Assembly (NCBI GenBank): GCA_021850345.1
Contig: JAJZMN010000219.1
Location: forward strand, 1 to 6,553
DNA: 6,553 nucleotides
From: Actinomycetes bacterium
GTDB lineage: Bacteria; Actinomycetota; Acidimicrobiia; Acidimicrobiales; RAAP-2
Reading direction: 5' to 3'
The notes beneath the pieces were generated by a model, which was not told the origin of the DNA, did no database searches, and saw only the letters and a program-made list of their open reading frames with translations. The position numbers and the translations under genes are program-made. This document shows positions 1 through 5,563 of the stretch, piece by piece (the first letter of the stretch is position 1; each line of letters starts with the position of its first letter).

Positions 1-574
1 GAATGCCCGCCATCACCTTTTGGAAGAGGTGGATGGCCTCGTATCCGAAAACGCTGATGATGCCCATGCATACGAAGGTGATGGCGAGGCCGATGTAAAA
101 GTTCACGCCGGTGAGGACGTGGATGGCCTCCGCCGCGAAGATAGACTCGAGCGCCTCGAAGCCGATCTGGGTGATCCAGGTGAGCGCGGCGGGCAGGTGG
201 ATCGTGCGGCCGAACGCCTCGCGGGACTGCTGCAGCTGGGGGCTGCCGGTCCGTCTCCCGATAGTGCCGAGCATCGCCACGGTGATCGAGCCAAGAAGGT
301 TGCCGATCACGATGGCGGCGATGCCCCACGCCCATCCGAGGCCGATGAAGGTCGCGGTCCCGATCACCCCGACGAACATCGTCGTCGGGTTGATCTGGGC
401 CGTGAACCACAGCGACATCAGCCGCTTGGTTGACCCGTAGCGGTGCTCGGGCGACACCGGCCGAATGCCTCGCTCTTCGAGCGTGAGGTCGTTCGACTTC
501 TCCGGACCGCGGTCTGCCAGGAGTGCCTTGCTCAGGTGGTGACGGGTACCCGAGCCTGAACTGCGATCGTCCAT
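1..574 (-). CDS. NCS1-family nucleobase/hydantoin permease, N-terminal part (truncated by window edge)
   Basis: Reading leftward from an ATG at 574 gives 191 codons without a stop, open at the window edge. A hydrophilic N-terminal tail (about residues 1-52) is followed by hydrophobic segments near 54-80, 83-105, 129-152 and 157-180, as expected for an integral membrane carrier of about 12 helices, so more than half is missing. NCS1 hallmarks are visible: the 'RPVSPEHR' entry, 'AQINPTTMFVG' in helix 1, and the loop 'GRRTGSPQLQQSREAFG', which matches the R-x-G...SR-x-x-FG loop of CodB/Mhp1-type cation symporters for cytosine, allantoin or hydantoins. A G-run lies 5-6 nt before the ATG as a weak ribosome site. 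The gene is preceded by a 70-bp gap holding an ATGGTAT site, so it may have its own promoter. The family is fairly sure. The substrate is inferred only from the neighbouring CodA-like and amidase genes. Confidence 0.88.
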   Translation of the reverse strand, partial: MDDRSSGSGTRHHLSKALLADRGPEKSNDLTLEERGIRPVSPEHRYGSTKRLMSLWFTAQINPTTMFVGVIGTATFIGLGWAWGIAAIVIGNLLGSITVAMLGTIGRRTGSPQLQQSREAFGRTIHLPAALTWITQIGFEALESIFAAEAIHVLTGVNFYIGLAITFVCMGIISVFGYEAIHLFQKVMAGI

Positions 575-621
575 GTTGCGCCCCCCAGTGCAAGAGAACG
601 GCCATGGCGGCCGAATGCGAT

Positions 622-633
622 GCGTTATACCAT
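622..633. promoter_or_regulatory. Candidate operator / -10 region upstream of the permease
   Basis: On the minus strand this reads ATGGTATAACGC, matching 9 of 12 positions of the palindrome ATGGTATACCAT. It lies about 48 bp before the permease ATG, between that gene and the end of the PncA-like gene. The embedded TATAAC resembles a -10 box and would give a 5' leader of about 40 nt. I see no good -35 hexamer at 16-18 bp. The same ATGGTAT core recurs at 4799-4805 and (as ATACCAT) at 6469-6475, both intergenic. A regulatory role is inferred from this recurrence. Confidence 0.45.
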
Positions 634-644
634 GTGTCCAAACA

Positions 645-1286
645 TCATGCGCCCGAAACGGGACCCATGTCAACGACGACGGGCGGTGGAGTGTCACTCC
701 AAGAGAGCGACGTCCTCACGACCACGCCGGCGCTCTCGAGCTCGGCGACAGTGGCGGCGGTGTCGGCCCCCGGGACGTCTGCGCACAGCGGCAGGAGCAG
801 CCGGGTGCCGTACCCAGCCTCGGCGCCGCTGAGCGCGGTTGCCTTGTCGCAGAAGCTGGTGGCGATACCGAGGATGTCGACGTCGGTGATCCCGTGCTCC
901 TTCAGGATGGCGTCGAGGCTCCGACCGGCGTCGTCGTGCCCTTCGAACCCGCTGAACGCCGCTGCATCCTCGCCCTTCGAGACGACGATCGCGTCCTCGG
1001 GCAGGCGGAGGTTCCGGTGCAGCTCGGCTCCCGGACTTCCGGCCCGGCAGTGCACCGGCCAGGTCTCGGCGTAGTCGGGGTCCTGGCCTTCGGGGGCGAA
1101 GTGCGCGCCCGGGTCGACGTGCCAGTCCCGGGTGGCCACGACCACGGCGTAGTCGGCCGCGTGCTCCGCTGCATACGCGCTGATCGCCTGCGCGACGCGC
1201 GCTCCCCCTGGCACACCGAGGGACCCACCTTCGCAGAAGTCGTTCTGCACGTCGACGACGATCAGTGCCCGGCGCTCGACCTCCAT
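645..1286 (-). CDS. pncA: Isochorismatase-fold amidase, nicotinamidase (PncA)-like
   Basis: The 213-residue protein has the full nicotinamidase pattern. The catalytic triad is D12 (in VDVQNDF), K104 (in VVSKGED) and C146 (in IATSFCDKAT). The metal ligands are D54 and H56 (TRDWH) and H79 (WPVHC), with H62 in DPGAHF. The blocks 'DVQNDFCEGGSL', 'FSGFEG' and 'GIATSFC' closely follow mycobacterial PncA (D8/K96/C138, D49/H51/H71). The known reaction of that family is nicotinamide to nicotinate plus ammonia in NAD salvage. Here the gene lies 64 bp after a CodA-like amidohydrolase and before a permease, so a different amide in the local pathway is possible. The start is an ATG behind a strong GGAGGGAGG ribosome site. 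The C-terminus, about 25 residues past the last family block and rich in Pro and Val, is longer than in M. tuberculosis PncA (186 aa). The symbol is by homology only. Confidence 0.85.
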   Translation of the reverse strand: MEVERRALIVVDVQNDFCEGGSLGVPGGARVAQAISAYAAEHAADYAVVVATRDWHVDPGAHFAPEGQDPDYAETWPVHCRAGSPGAELHRNLRLPEDAIVVSKGEDAAAFSGFEGHDDAGRSLDAILKEHGITDVDILGIATSFCDKATALSGAEAGYGTRLLLPLCADVPGADTAATVAELESAGVVVRTSLSWSDTPPPVVVDMGPVSGA

Positions 1287-1350
1287 CGGCTCCTCCCTCC
1301 TCGGTCCGTCTCGGCTTGATGGGCGTCCGTGATCCCGTCGGGTCTGCCGG

Positions 1351-2595
1351 TCACGTCGGGGCCACCAGCTCTGAGGTGCACGCGTTCTGCGCCACTATGG
1401 TGCCACGGCGGAGCACGATGCGCGGGGGCTGCATCCGGCGGAGGACTTCGGTCGCGTTCGGCGCGTCGTAGACGACGAGGTCGGCCGCACAGCCGCTCCC
1501 GAGCCCGTAGTCCGCGATGCGCATGGCGCGCGCCGCCTGGTTGGTCACCATGGCGAGTGCGTAGGTGACGTCGTCGGGGGCCACCAGCTGCGCGACGTGG
1601 CACATGTACTGCGCCACCTCCAGCTGGTCGTTGCGGCCGAAGGGGTAGTACGGGTCGAAGACGTCGTCCTGGGCGGCGGCCAGGTTGATCCCGGCCGCGC
1701 GTAGCTCGGCGAGCCGGGTCGTCCCGCGCCGGATCCTCCCTCGATCGGTCCTGCCGCCGAAGACGAGGCTGATGTGCGCGTTGCTGACGATGGTCATCTC
1801 CGCCGTCGCCACGAGGTCGATGACGCGCGCGGCATGGGCGTCGTCGTACGCGGAGAGCGCGCCGCAGTGGCTGGCGGCGACCCTGCCGTGGAGACCACGG
1901 CGGTCGGCCTGCAACGCGAGGTACTCGAGGCTCCGGCTGGTCGGGTCGTCGGTGTCGTCGACGAGCATGTGGACGTCGGCGTCGTGGCGCTCAGCCAGGT
2001 CGAGACAGATGTCGACGTGGCGGCGAGCGTCCTCGTCGGAGCATTCGAACCACGGCATGCCGCCCACCACGTCGGCACCGGCGGCCATCGCCTGCTCCAT
2101 GAGCTCGGCGGTGCCGGGGGAGCGCACGATCGCTTCCTGGGGGAATGCCACCACCTCGATCGTCACGAGCTCGCGCCAGCGTTCTCGCAGTGTGCACAGG
2201 CCCTCGACGGGCACCGTCCCGCCGATCGGGTCGACGTCGGCGAACGCGCGGATGGTGGTGGTGCCGTGCCGCAGCGCCTCAGAGACGGCTCGACTGGCGC
2301 GCTCGACGACGCCGTCGACGGTGTAGGAGCGCTTCAGGTGCCAGGTCTCACGGACCGAGTCATCGAGCGTGGGCGACGGCGACGGCGACGCGTGGTCCCT
2401 GGTGAAGCACTTGTCGAGATGGACGTGGACGTTGACGAAGGCGGGAAGGGCGAGCCCCCCGCCGCCGTCGATCAGCTCGGCACCGGCGGGATCGAGCGCC
2501 GGGCCGACCTCGGCGATGACGCCTCCGTCGATACGGACGTCGACCGTCCCGCCGGCGTCGCCGACCTTCCGGACGTCACGAAGGATGGTGGCCAA
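1351..2595 (-). CDS. Amidohydrolase-superfamily protein, cytosine deaminase (CodA)-like
   Basis: The 414-residue protein is a metal-dependent hydrolase of the CodA/N-isopropylammelide hydrolase branch, a family that hydrolyses exocyclic amino groups or ring amides in the cytosol. Visible in order: an N-terminal beta-sandwich strand (1-50); the metal motif H57-V-H59 followed by LDK; 'VVAFPQEAI' (148-156) and 'VGGMPWFE' (177-184), typical of CodA; H209 in DVHMLVDD; H243 in ASHCGAL; D310-D311 in 'AQDDVFDPYYPFG', the counterpart of D313-D314 in E. coli CodA; and the C-terminal sandwich 'ADLVVYDA'. Odd points are that the CodA HxDE glutamate is not in place and that the His before the DD pair is Gln309. 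The start is a TTG two bases after the SDR stop (TGA-CG-TTG) with only a weak GGCAGG, which suggests translational coupling. The class is sure. The substrate is unknown; cytosine, creatinine or another amino-heterocycle are candidates. Confidence 0.85.
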   Translation of the reverse strand: MATILRDVRKVGDAGGTVDVRIDGGVIAEVGPALDPAGAELIDGGGGLALPAFVNVHVHLDKCFTRDHASPSPSPTLDDSVRETWHLKRSYTVDGVVERASRAVSEALRHGTTTIRAFADVDPIGGTVPVEGLCTLRERWRELVTIEVVAFPQEAIVRSPGTAELMEQAMAAGADVVGGMPWFECSDEDARRHVDICLDLAERHDADVHMLVDDTDDPTSRSLEYLALQADRRGLHGRVAASHCGALSAYDDAHAARVIDLVATAEMTIVSNAHISLVFGGRTDRGRIRRGTTRLAELRAAGINLAAAQDDVFDPYYPFGRNDQLEVAQYMCHVAQLVAPDDVTYALAMVTNQAARAMRIADYGLGSGCAADLVVYDAPNATEVLRRMQPPRIVLRRGTIVAQNACTSELVAPT

Positions 2596-2597
2596 CG

Positions 2598-3503
2598 TCA
2601 GCCTGCCGCAGTCGTGCCGTGCGTCGAGCCTGCCGGCGCGCGGTCACGGCCGTCGCGCCCGTTGCCGGGGTCGCGCTCCACGCGGACCTCGCCGCCGAAG
2701 GCTGCCACCACGTCCATGATCGGCTTGCGCTGAGCGCCGTCCACGGGTATGTGCGCGGCGGTCACATAGCTGGCGAGCGGGGAGGCGAGGAAGGTCACCA
2801 GGCTCGCCACCTCCTCGGGCTGGCAGATGCGGCCGAAGGGCAGGCTCGCCAAGGCCAGCTCGCGCGCACGGTCCTGGGTGACCTTCATGTCGCGGGCGAA
2901 CGCCTTCTCGAGGCGGTCCCAGCGGTCGGTATCGACCGGGCCCGGGTTCACCGTGTTGACCCGGATGCCGAACGGGGCGTACTGCTCGGCGATCGACGAG
3001 GCGAAGTTGATGTCCGCGGCGTTGGCCGCGCCCGCGGTCAGCTCCCAGTAGCTGGGCTTCAACCCGTCGTTGCCCACGACGAGGACGATCGAGCCGGAGC
3101 CCTGCGCCACCATGTGCGGAATGACGTGGCGGACGGTACGCACGTAGCCGAGGAATTTCAGCCGCACGCTCCCCAGCCAGTCCTCGTCGGTGAGCTCGGT
3201 GAGGAGGCCGCCGGGCGACGAGCCGGCGCAGGTGACGCGGATGTCGATGCCGCCGAGCGCGTCGACGGCCTGCTCGACGACCGACCTGGTCGCCCCCTCC
3301 TCGCTCATGTCTCCGGCGAGGGGGACGACGCGCCGACCGGACTCGCCAGCAAGTGCGCGAGCGGTGGCCTCGAGGCGCATGGCATCCCGTGCATTGACCG
3401 CCACGTCGCACCCTTCGAGCGCCAGCATCCGAGCGGTCGCGAGGCCGATCCCTTTGCTGGCGCCGGTCACGAGTGCCCGCTGTCCGGAAAGTCGAAGGTC
3501 CAT
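2598..3503 (-). CDS. Short-chain dehydrogenase/reductase (SDR) with atypical active site
   Basis: The 301-residue protein has a classical SDR Rossmann fold: cofactor motif TGASKGIG (13-20), 'NARD' after beta-2 (37-40), 'AGDMS' (63-67), 'TCAGSS' at the NAG position (91-96), and 'RVNTVNPGPVDT' (181-192) after the active-site helix. Where SDRs normally carry Ser then Y-x-x-x-K, this one reads 'VVGNDGLKPSYWELTAGAANAADINF'. Asn161 stands where Lys is expected and no Tyr sits four residues before it; Y152 is nearest. Some SDR subfamilies carry a similar GNAA block. After the usual end (about 263) comes a charged Gly/Arg tail of some 38 residues. The ATG at 3503 has AAAGGA eight bases upstream; a longer frame to 3560 adds a poorly conserved stretch and was not chosen. 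It leads the SDR-amidohydrolase-amidase series after a 155-bp gap from the VOC gene. The substrate is unknown; NAD(P)-dependent oxidation or reduction is inferred. Confidence 0.85.
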   Translation of the reverse strand: MDLRLSGQRALVTGASKGIGLATARMLALEGCDVAVNARDAMRLEATARALAGESGRRVVPLAGDMSEEGATRSVVEQAVDALGGIDIRVTCAGSSPGGLLTELTDEDWLGSVRLKFLGYVRTVRHVIPHMVAQGSGSIVLVVGNDGLKPSYWELTAGAANAADINFASSIAEQYAPFGIRVNTVNPGPVDTDRWDRLEKAFARDMKVTQDRARELALASLPFGRICQPEEVASLVTFLASPLASYVTAAHIPVDGAQRKPIMDVVAAFGGEVRVERDPGNGRDGRDRAPAGSTHGTTAAG

Positions 3504-3658
3504 CTCGGTTGTCCTTTCGCTTGGTCTTCTCGCTCGATCTTGAGTTCGGCCGGACGTCACCCCGACACGCCGAACGCTGCCGGCCGAGCAGGCCCGGTGC
3601 AGGGTCCAACGCGTCGGTCACAGGGGCCTACGGGGCCCGGGCGCTCAGCGACGCGACG

Positions 3659-4093
3659 TCACCGGCGCGAGGAGCCCTGCGAGGCTCCCGATCCTGAGGG
3701 GCCGGAGACGAGCTCGACGAGAATCGACCCCGTCGCTCGAGGATCGAGGAAGGCTATGGTCGTCCCTCCCGCGCCCGGGCGGGGTGCCGGCTCGAGCATG
3801 GGCACGCCGCGCCGTCGCAGCTCGCCGAGCGCGTCATCGATGTCCTCCACCTCGAAGGCGACGTGTTGGATGGTCGGCCCGGTCCGCTCGAGCCACTCGG
3901 CGTTCCACCCCTCGTCGGTGCGAGGGGTGATCACCTCGACCAGCGCGTTGCCGCAGCTGTGGAAGCCGACGTCGAGCTCGGTGCCGTAGTGCTCGACGTG
4001 GGTGAGCGGCATTCCCAGCACCTCGAGGGCAGAGGTGATCGGTTCGGGGTCGGCAACGAGAACGCCGGCGTGGTGCAGCCCGAGGACCCTCAC
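3659..4093 (-). CDS. VOC-superfamily protein (glyoxalase / methylmalonyl-CoA epimerase-like)
   Basis: The 144-residue protein has two paired beta-alpha-beta-beta-beta modules: 'LGLHHAGVLVADPE' opens the first and 'IQHVAFEVEDIDDALGELRRRGV' the second. The four likely metal ligands of the family are present: H8, E53 (in NALVEVITP), H77 (in IQHVAF) and E127 (in SILVELV). The arrangement and length fit methylmalonyl-CoA epimerase-like VOC proteins, but the fold also serves isomerases, lyases and dioxygenases, so the reaction is not assigned. The C-terminus is a short Gly/Ser tail. The start is a GTG at 4093 with a weak GAAGG seven bases upstream. It is 51 bp downstream of the cyclase gene 4145-4792 and in the same direction, so co-transcription is likely. 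A role in rearranging or cleaving a pathway intermediate is inference. Confidence 0.8.
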   Translation of the reverse strand: MRVLGLHHAGVLVADPEPITSALEVLGMPLTHVEHYGTELDVGFHSCGNALVEVITPRTDEGWNAEWLERTGPTIQHVAFEVEDIDDALGELRRRGVPMLEPAPRPGAGGTTIAFLDPRATGSILVELVSGPSGSGASQGSSRR

Positions 4094-4144
4094 GACGCGG
4101 CCTTCACGGTTTGACCTTTGCGGCGTGCACTTCGCGCACGGTGG

Positions 4145-4792
4145 TCACGGCTCGAGGTACGCGACCGCTCGCGTGGGTGCTCCGTCGCCGCCGACCACGC
4201 GCAGGGGCAGCGCGGAGAGGACGAAGGCGTCGCGCCCGAGGCGTTCGAGGCCCATGAGGTTCTCGATCAGGGGGATGCCGGCGCCGAGCGCGACCTGGTG
4301 GTTGGGCCAGGGCCGCGTGTCGTCGATCGCGAAGTCGAGCGCGATCGCCCTTGGCGCGGCGGCGACGACCGCCTTGGTGGCGGTCGCGTCCAAGAAGGGA
4401 TTGTCGTCGTAGAGGCGTGGCGTGCCGGCGTGCGCGTCCGTCCACCCGGCGTTCAGGGCGACGATCTTTGTCCGCGCCGATGTGGGGTCGAAACCCCCCG
4501 CCTCCAGGTCGTCGACCGTGATCGGCGTGCCGGGCCTGGCACGCGACCGCAGGTCGACACGCACACCCGGTCCGACGAACGTGTCGACGGGGACTGCGTC
4601 GATCGTGACCCCGTCCGCCACGATGTGCGACGGCGCGTCCACGTGCGTCGCGGTGTGGAGCGTCATCCGCAGCACCGTGTTCCGGATGCCGTCGCGCTCG
4701 AGCTCGTGGTAGGGCTCGAGCTCCGGGCACGGGTGTCCTGGCACCGGCGTCGTGGCCACCGAGAGGGGCATGGAGAGGTCGAACGTACCCAC
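4145..4792 (-). CDS. Cyclase-family (PF04199) metal hydrolase, kynurenine formamidase / isatin hydrolase-like
   Basis: The 215-residue protein, close to kynurenine formamidase length, begins 'GTFDLSMPLSVATTPVPGHP', the usual opening of this family. The metal signature HxGTHxDxPxH appears as H46-T-A-T-H50-V-D52-A-P54-S-H56, with Ala at the usual Gly48. Later family blocks are 'ALDFAIDDTRPWPNHQVAL' and 'GIPLIENLMGLERL', whose His165 and Glu177 fit the second half of the active site. The family hydrolyses N-formyl or cyclic amide substrates such as N-formylkynurenine and isatin. I chose the GTG at 4792: it lacks a ribosome site, but TACCAT ends six bases before it, which fits a leaderless mRNA. 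An ATG at 4771 (208 aa) is the alternative but loses the FDLS strand, and the longer open frame to 4978 overlaps the divergent gene. It probably heads the unit with the VOC gene. The substrate is unknown. Confidence 0.83.
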   Translation of the reverse strand: MGTFDLSMPLSVATTPVPGHPCPELEPYHELERDGIRNTVLRMTLHTATHVDAPSHIVADGVTIDAVPVDTFVGPGVRVDLRSRARPGTPITVDDLEAGGFDPTSARTKIVALNAGWTDAHAGTPRLYDDNPFLDATATKAVVAAAPRAIALDFAIDDTRPWPNHQVALGAGIPLIENLMGLERLGRDAFVLSALPLRVVGGDGAPTRAVAYLEP

Positions 4793-4798
4793 CGCGGC

Positions 4799-4810
4799 AT
4801 GGTATCGCAA
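4799..4810. promoter_or_regulatory. Candidate operator in divergent promoter region
   Basis: ATGGTATCGCAA matches 9 of 12 positions of the palindrome ATGGTATACCAT and shares the exact ATGGTAT core with the sites at 622-633 and 6464-6475. On the minus strand it contains TACCAT (4804-4799), a TAnnnT-type -10 box placed for leaderless transcription of the cyclase GTG at 4792. On the plus strand it would lie near the -35 region of a possible promoter whose -10 is TATGCT (4829-4834). One bound protein could therefore block both directions. This is inferred from position and recurrence. Confidence 0.45.
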
Positions 4811-4828
4811 GTGCGCGAAGCCGACCAG

Positions 4829-4834
4829 TATGCT
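4829..4834 (+). promoter_or_regulatory. Possible -10 box for the CMD transcript
   Basis: TATGCT fits the TAnnnT pattern and lies eight bases before a GTG (4843) that opens a short ORF coupled to the CMD gene. No convincing -35 hexamer is visible, so the call rests on position alone. Confidence 0.3.
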
Positions 4835-4842
4835 GCGGCGCC

Positions 4843-4899
4843 GTGGAGGGACGGACCTACGGGCGGCGCGAGCCCTGGCGGCAGGAGGCCCGGCCGTGA
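4843..4899 (+). CDS. Possible 18-codon leader ORF coupled to the CMD gene
   Basis: A GTG at 4843 opens 18 codons (VEGRTYGRREPWRQEARP) ending in TGA at 4897-4899. The stop overlaps the GTG of the next gene as GTGA, the classic overlap for translational coupling, and the ribosome site AGGAGG of that gene (4883-4888) lies inside the short ORF. Five of 18 residues are Arg. The GTG lacks its own ribosome site but sits eight bases after TATGCT, as a leaderless start would. It resembles no peptide I know. It could equally be a chance frame in the 5' leader. Confidence 0.3.
   Translation: MEGRTYGRREPWRQEARP
4883..4888 (+). promoter_or_regulatory. Ribosome binding site that fixes the CMD start
   Basis: AGGAGG, a perfect Shine-Dalgarno core, lies seven bases before the GTG at 4896. 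It favours that start over the in-frame ATGs at 4752 and 4830, which have no ribosome site in front and add residues unlike the family. Confidence 0.7.
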
Positions 4900-5435
4900 G
4901 CGGCTGGCGGGTCGCTCCGGCCGAGCTTCCCGAGGACGTGGAAGGGTTCCTCGCTCGACGCGGCGCCGCGCAGGTCAACCTCTACCGGGCGCTCGCCAAC
5001 TCGCCGGACCTCGTCCGTGCGTGGCGATCGTTCCTCTGGTGCCTGCGGGACCGTTGCGACTCCCCGAGGTCGATCCGAGAGCTCGTCGTCTTGCGGTGCG
5101 CCCTCCGCCACGCGTCAGAGTACGAGTGGGCCCACCACGCCGCGATGGCGCGTGCCGCCGGGGTCAGCGAGGAGCAGATCGCTTCCGTAATGGGCCGGCC
5201 TGACGCCCCCTGCTTCAGCGCAGGCGAGCAGCTCGCGCTCGAGCTCACCGACGCCGTCTGCGACGGCGCGGTCTCCGACGACCTGGCGGCACGCGCCGTC
5301 GACCAGCTCAGCTCGAAGGTCTACGTGGAGCTGGCGCTCACGGCCGCCGCCTACGCGATGGCGGCGCGGGTGCTCGACGCGCTCGGCGTCCCGCTCGAAG
5401 ACACGATGCCGAGCGTGCGCTTCCCGGCCCGCTGA
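4896..5435 (+). CDS. Carboxymuconolactone decarboxylase (CMD)/AhpD-like family protein
   Basis: The 179-residue, mostly helical protein carries the CMD domain (PF02627 type). The core runs 'SIRELVVLRCALRHASEYEWAHHAAMARAAGVSEEQIASV' in two parts around residues 59-97. R61-E62-L63 opens the helix, and E75-Y-E-W-A-H-H (75-81) stands where AhpD proteins have the CxxC redox pair, so a thiol peroxidase role is unlikely. A C-terminal helix pair (139-162, 'KVYVELALTAAAYAMAARVL') matches the second half of the family. Members of this EYEWAHH type are common in actinobacterial catabolic clusters, mostly without a proven reaction; decarboxylation or lactone chemistry is possible. The start is set by the AGGAGG at 4883-4888. 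It is the only complete main gene on the plus strand here and diverges from the cyclase gene across a shared 103-bp region. Confidence 0.82.
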   Translation: MSGWRVAPAELPEDVEGFLARRGAAQVNLYRALANSPDLVRAWRSFLWCLRDRCDSPRSIRELVVLRCALRHASEYEWAHHAAMARAAGVSEEQIASVMGRPDAPCFSAGEQLALELTDAVCDGAVSDDLAARAVDQLSSKVYVELALTAAAYAMAARVLDALGVPLEDTMPSVRFPAR

Positions 5436-5563
5436 TCCATCGGCCGACCGGGTGGGGCACCGACCCCCTGGCCGACCCCTCTGGGCGACGCGCCGCTGGG
5501 CGACCGGCTGCCCCTACGGCATTGCGCGCGCTCAGGAGCGGGGCAGGCGCCGCCGGGCAACGA
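5436..5563. other. Convergent intergenic gap, possible weak terminator hairpin
   Basis: These 128 bp lie between the ends of two convergent genes, where a bidirectional terminator would be expected. The only hairpin I find is CTGCCCC (5508-5514) with GGGGCAG (5540-5546): seven base pairs around a 25-nt loop and no T-tract on either side. Three imperfect copies of CTGGSCGAC (5468-5476, 5481-5489, 5496-5504) give the stretch a repeated look. No ORF here resembles a protein. A terminator is possible but poorly supported. Confidence 0.25.

Noticed and set aside
1774..2733. Long plus-strand open frame (319 aa) opposite the amidohydrolase
   Set aside because: Its translation is low-complexity V/D/G/R sequence with no family pattern, and the minus strand carries clear amidohydrolase motifs across the same bases. 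It is a GC-rich shadow.
3504..3658. Possible promoter or terminator between the VOC and SDR genes
   Set aside because: GC-rich runs with short GGCC repeats are present, but I find no stable hairpin with a T-tract, no clear -35/-10 pair and no ATGGTAT motif, so nothing is called.
2619..3989. Plus-strand open frame of 456 aa opposite the SDR and VOC genes
   Set aside because: It spans two well-supported minus-strand genes and their gap and matches nothing. Long antisense frames are expected at this GC content.
4118..5203. Plus-strand open frame of 361 aa overlapping the short cyclase and the CMD gene
   Set aside because: It is Arg- and Gly-rich with no motifs, antisense to the cyclase and out of frame with the CMD gene.
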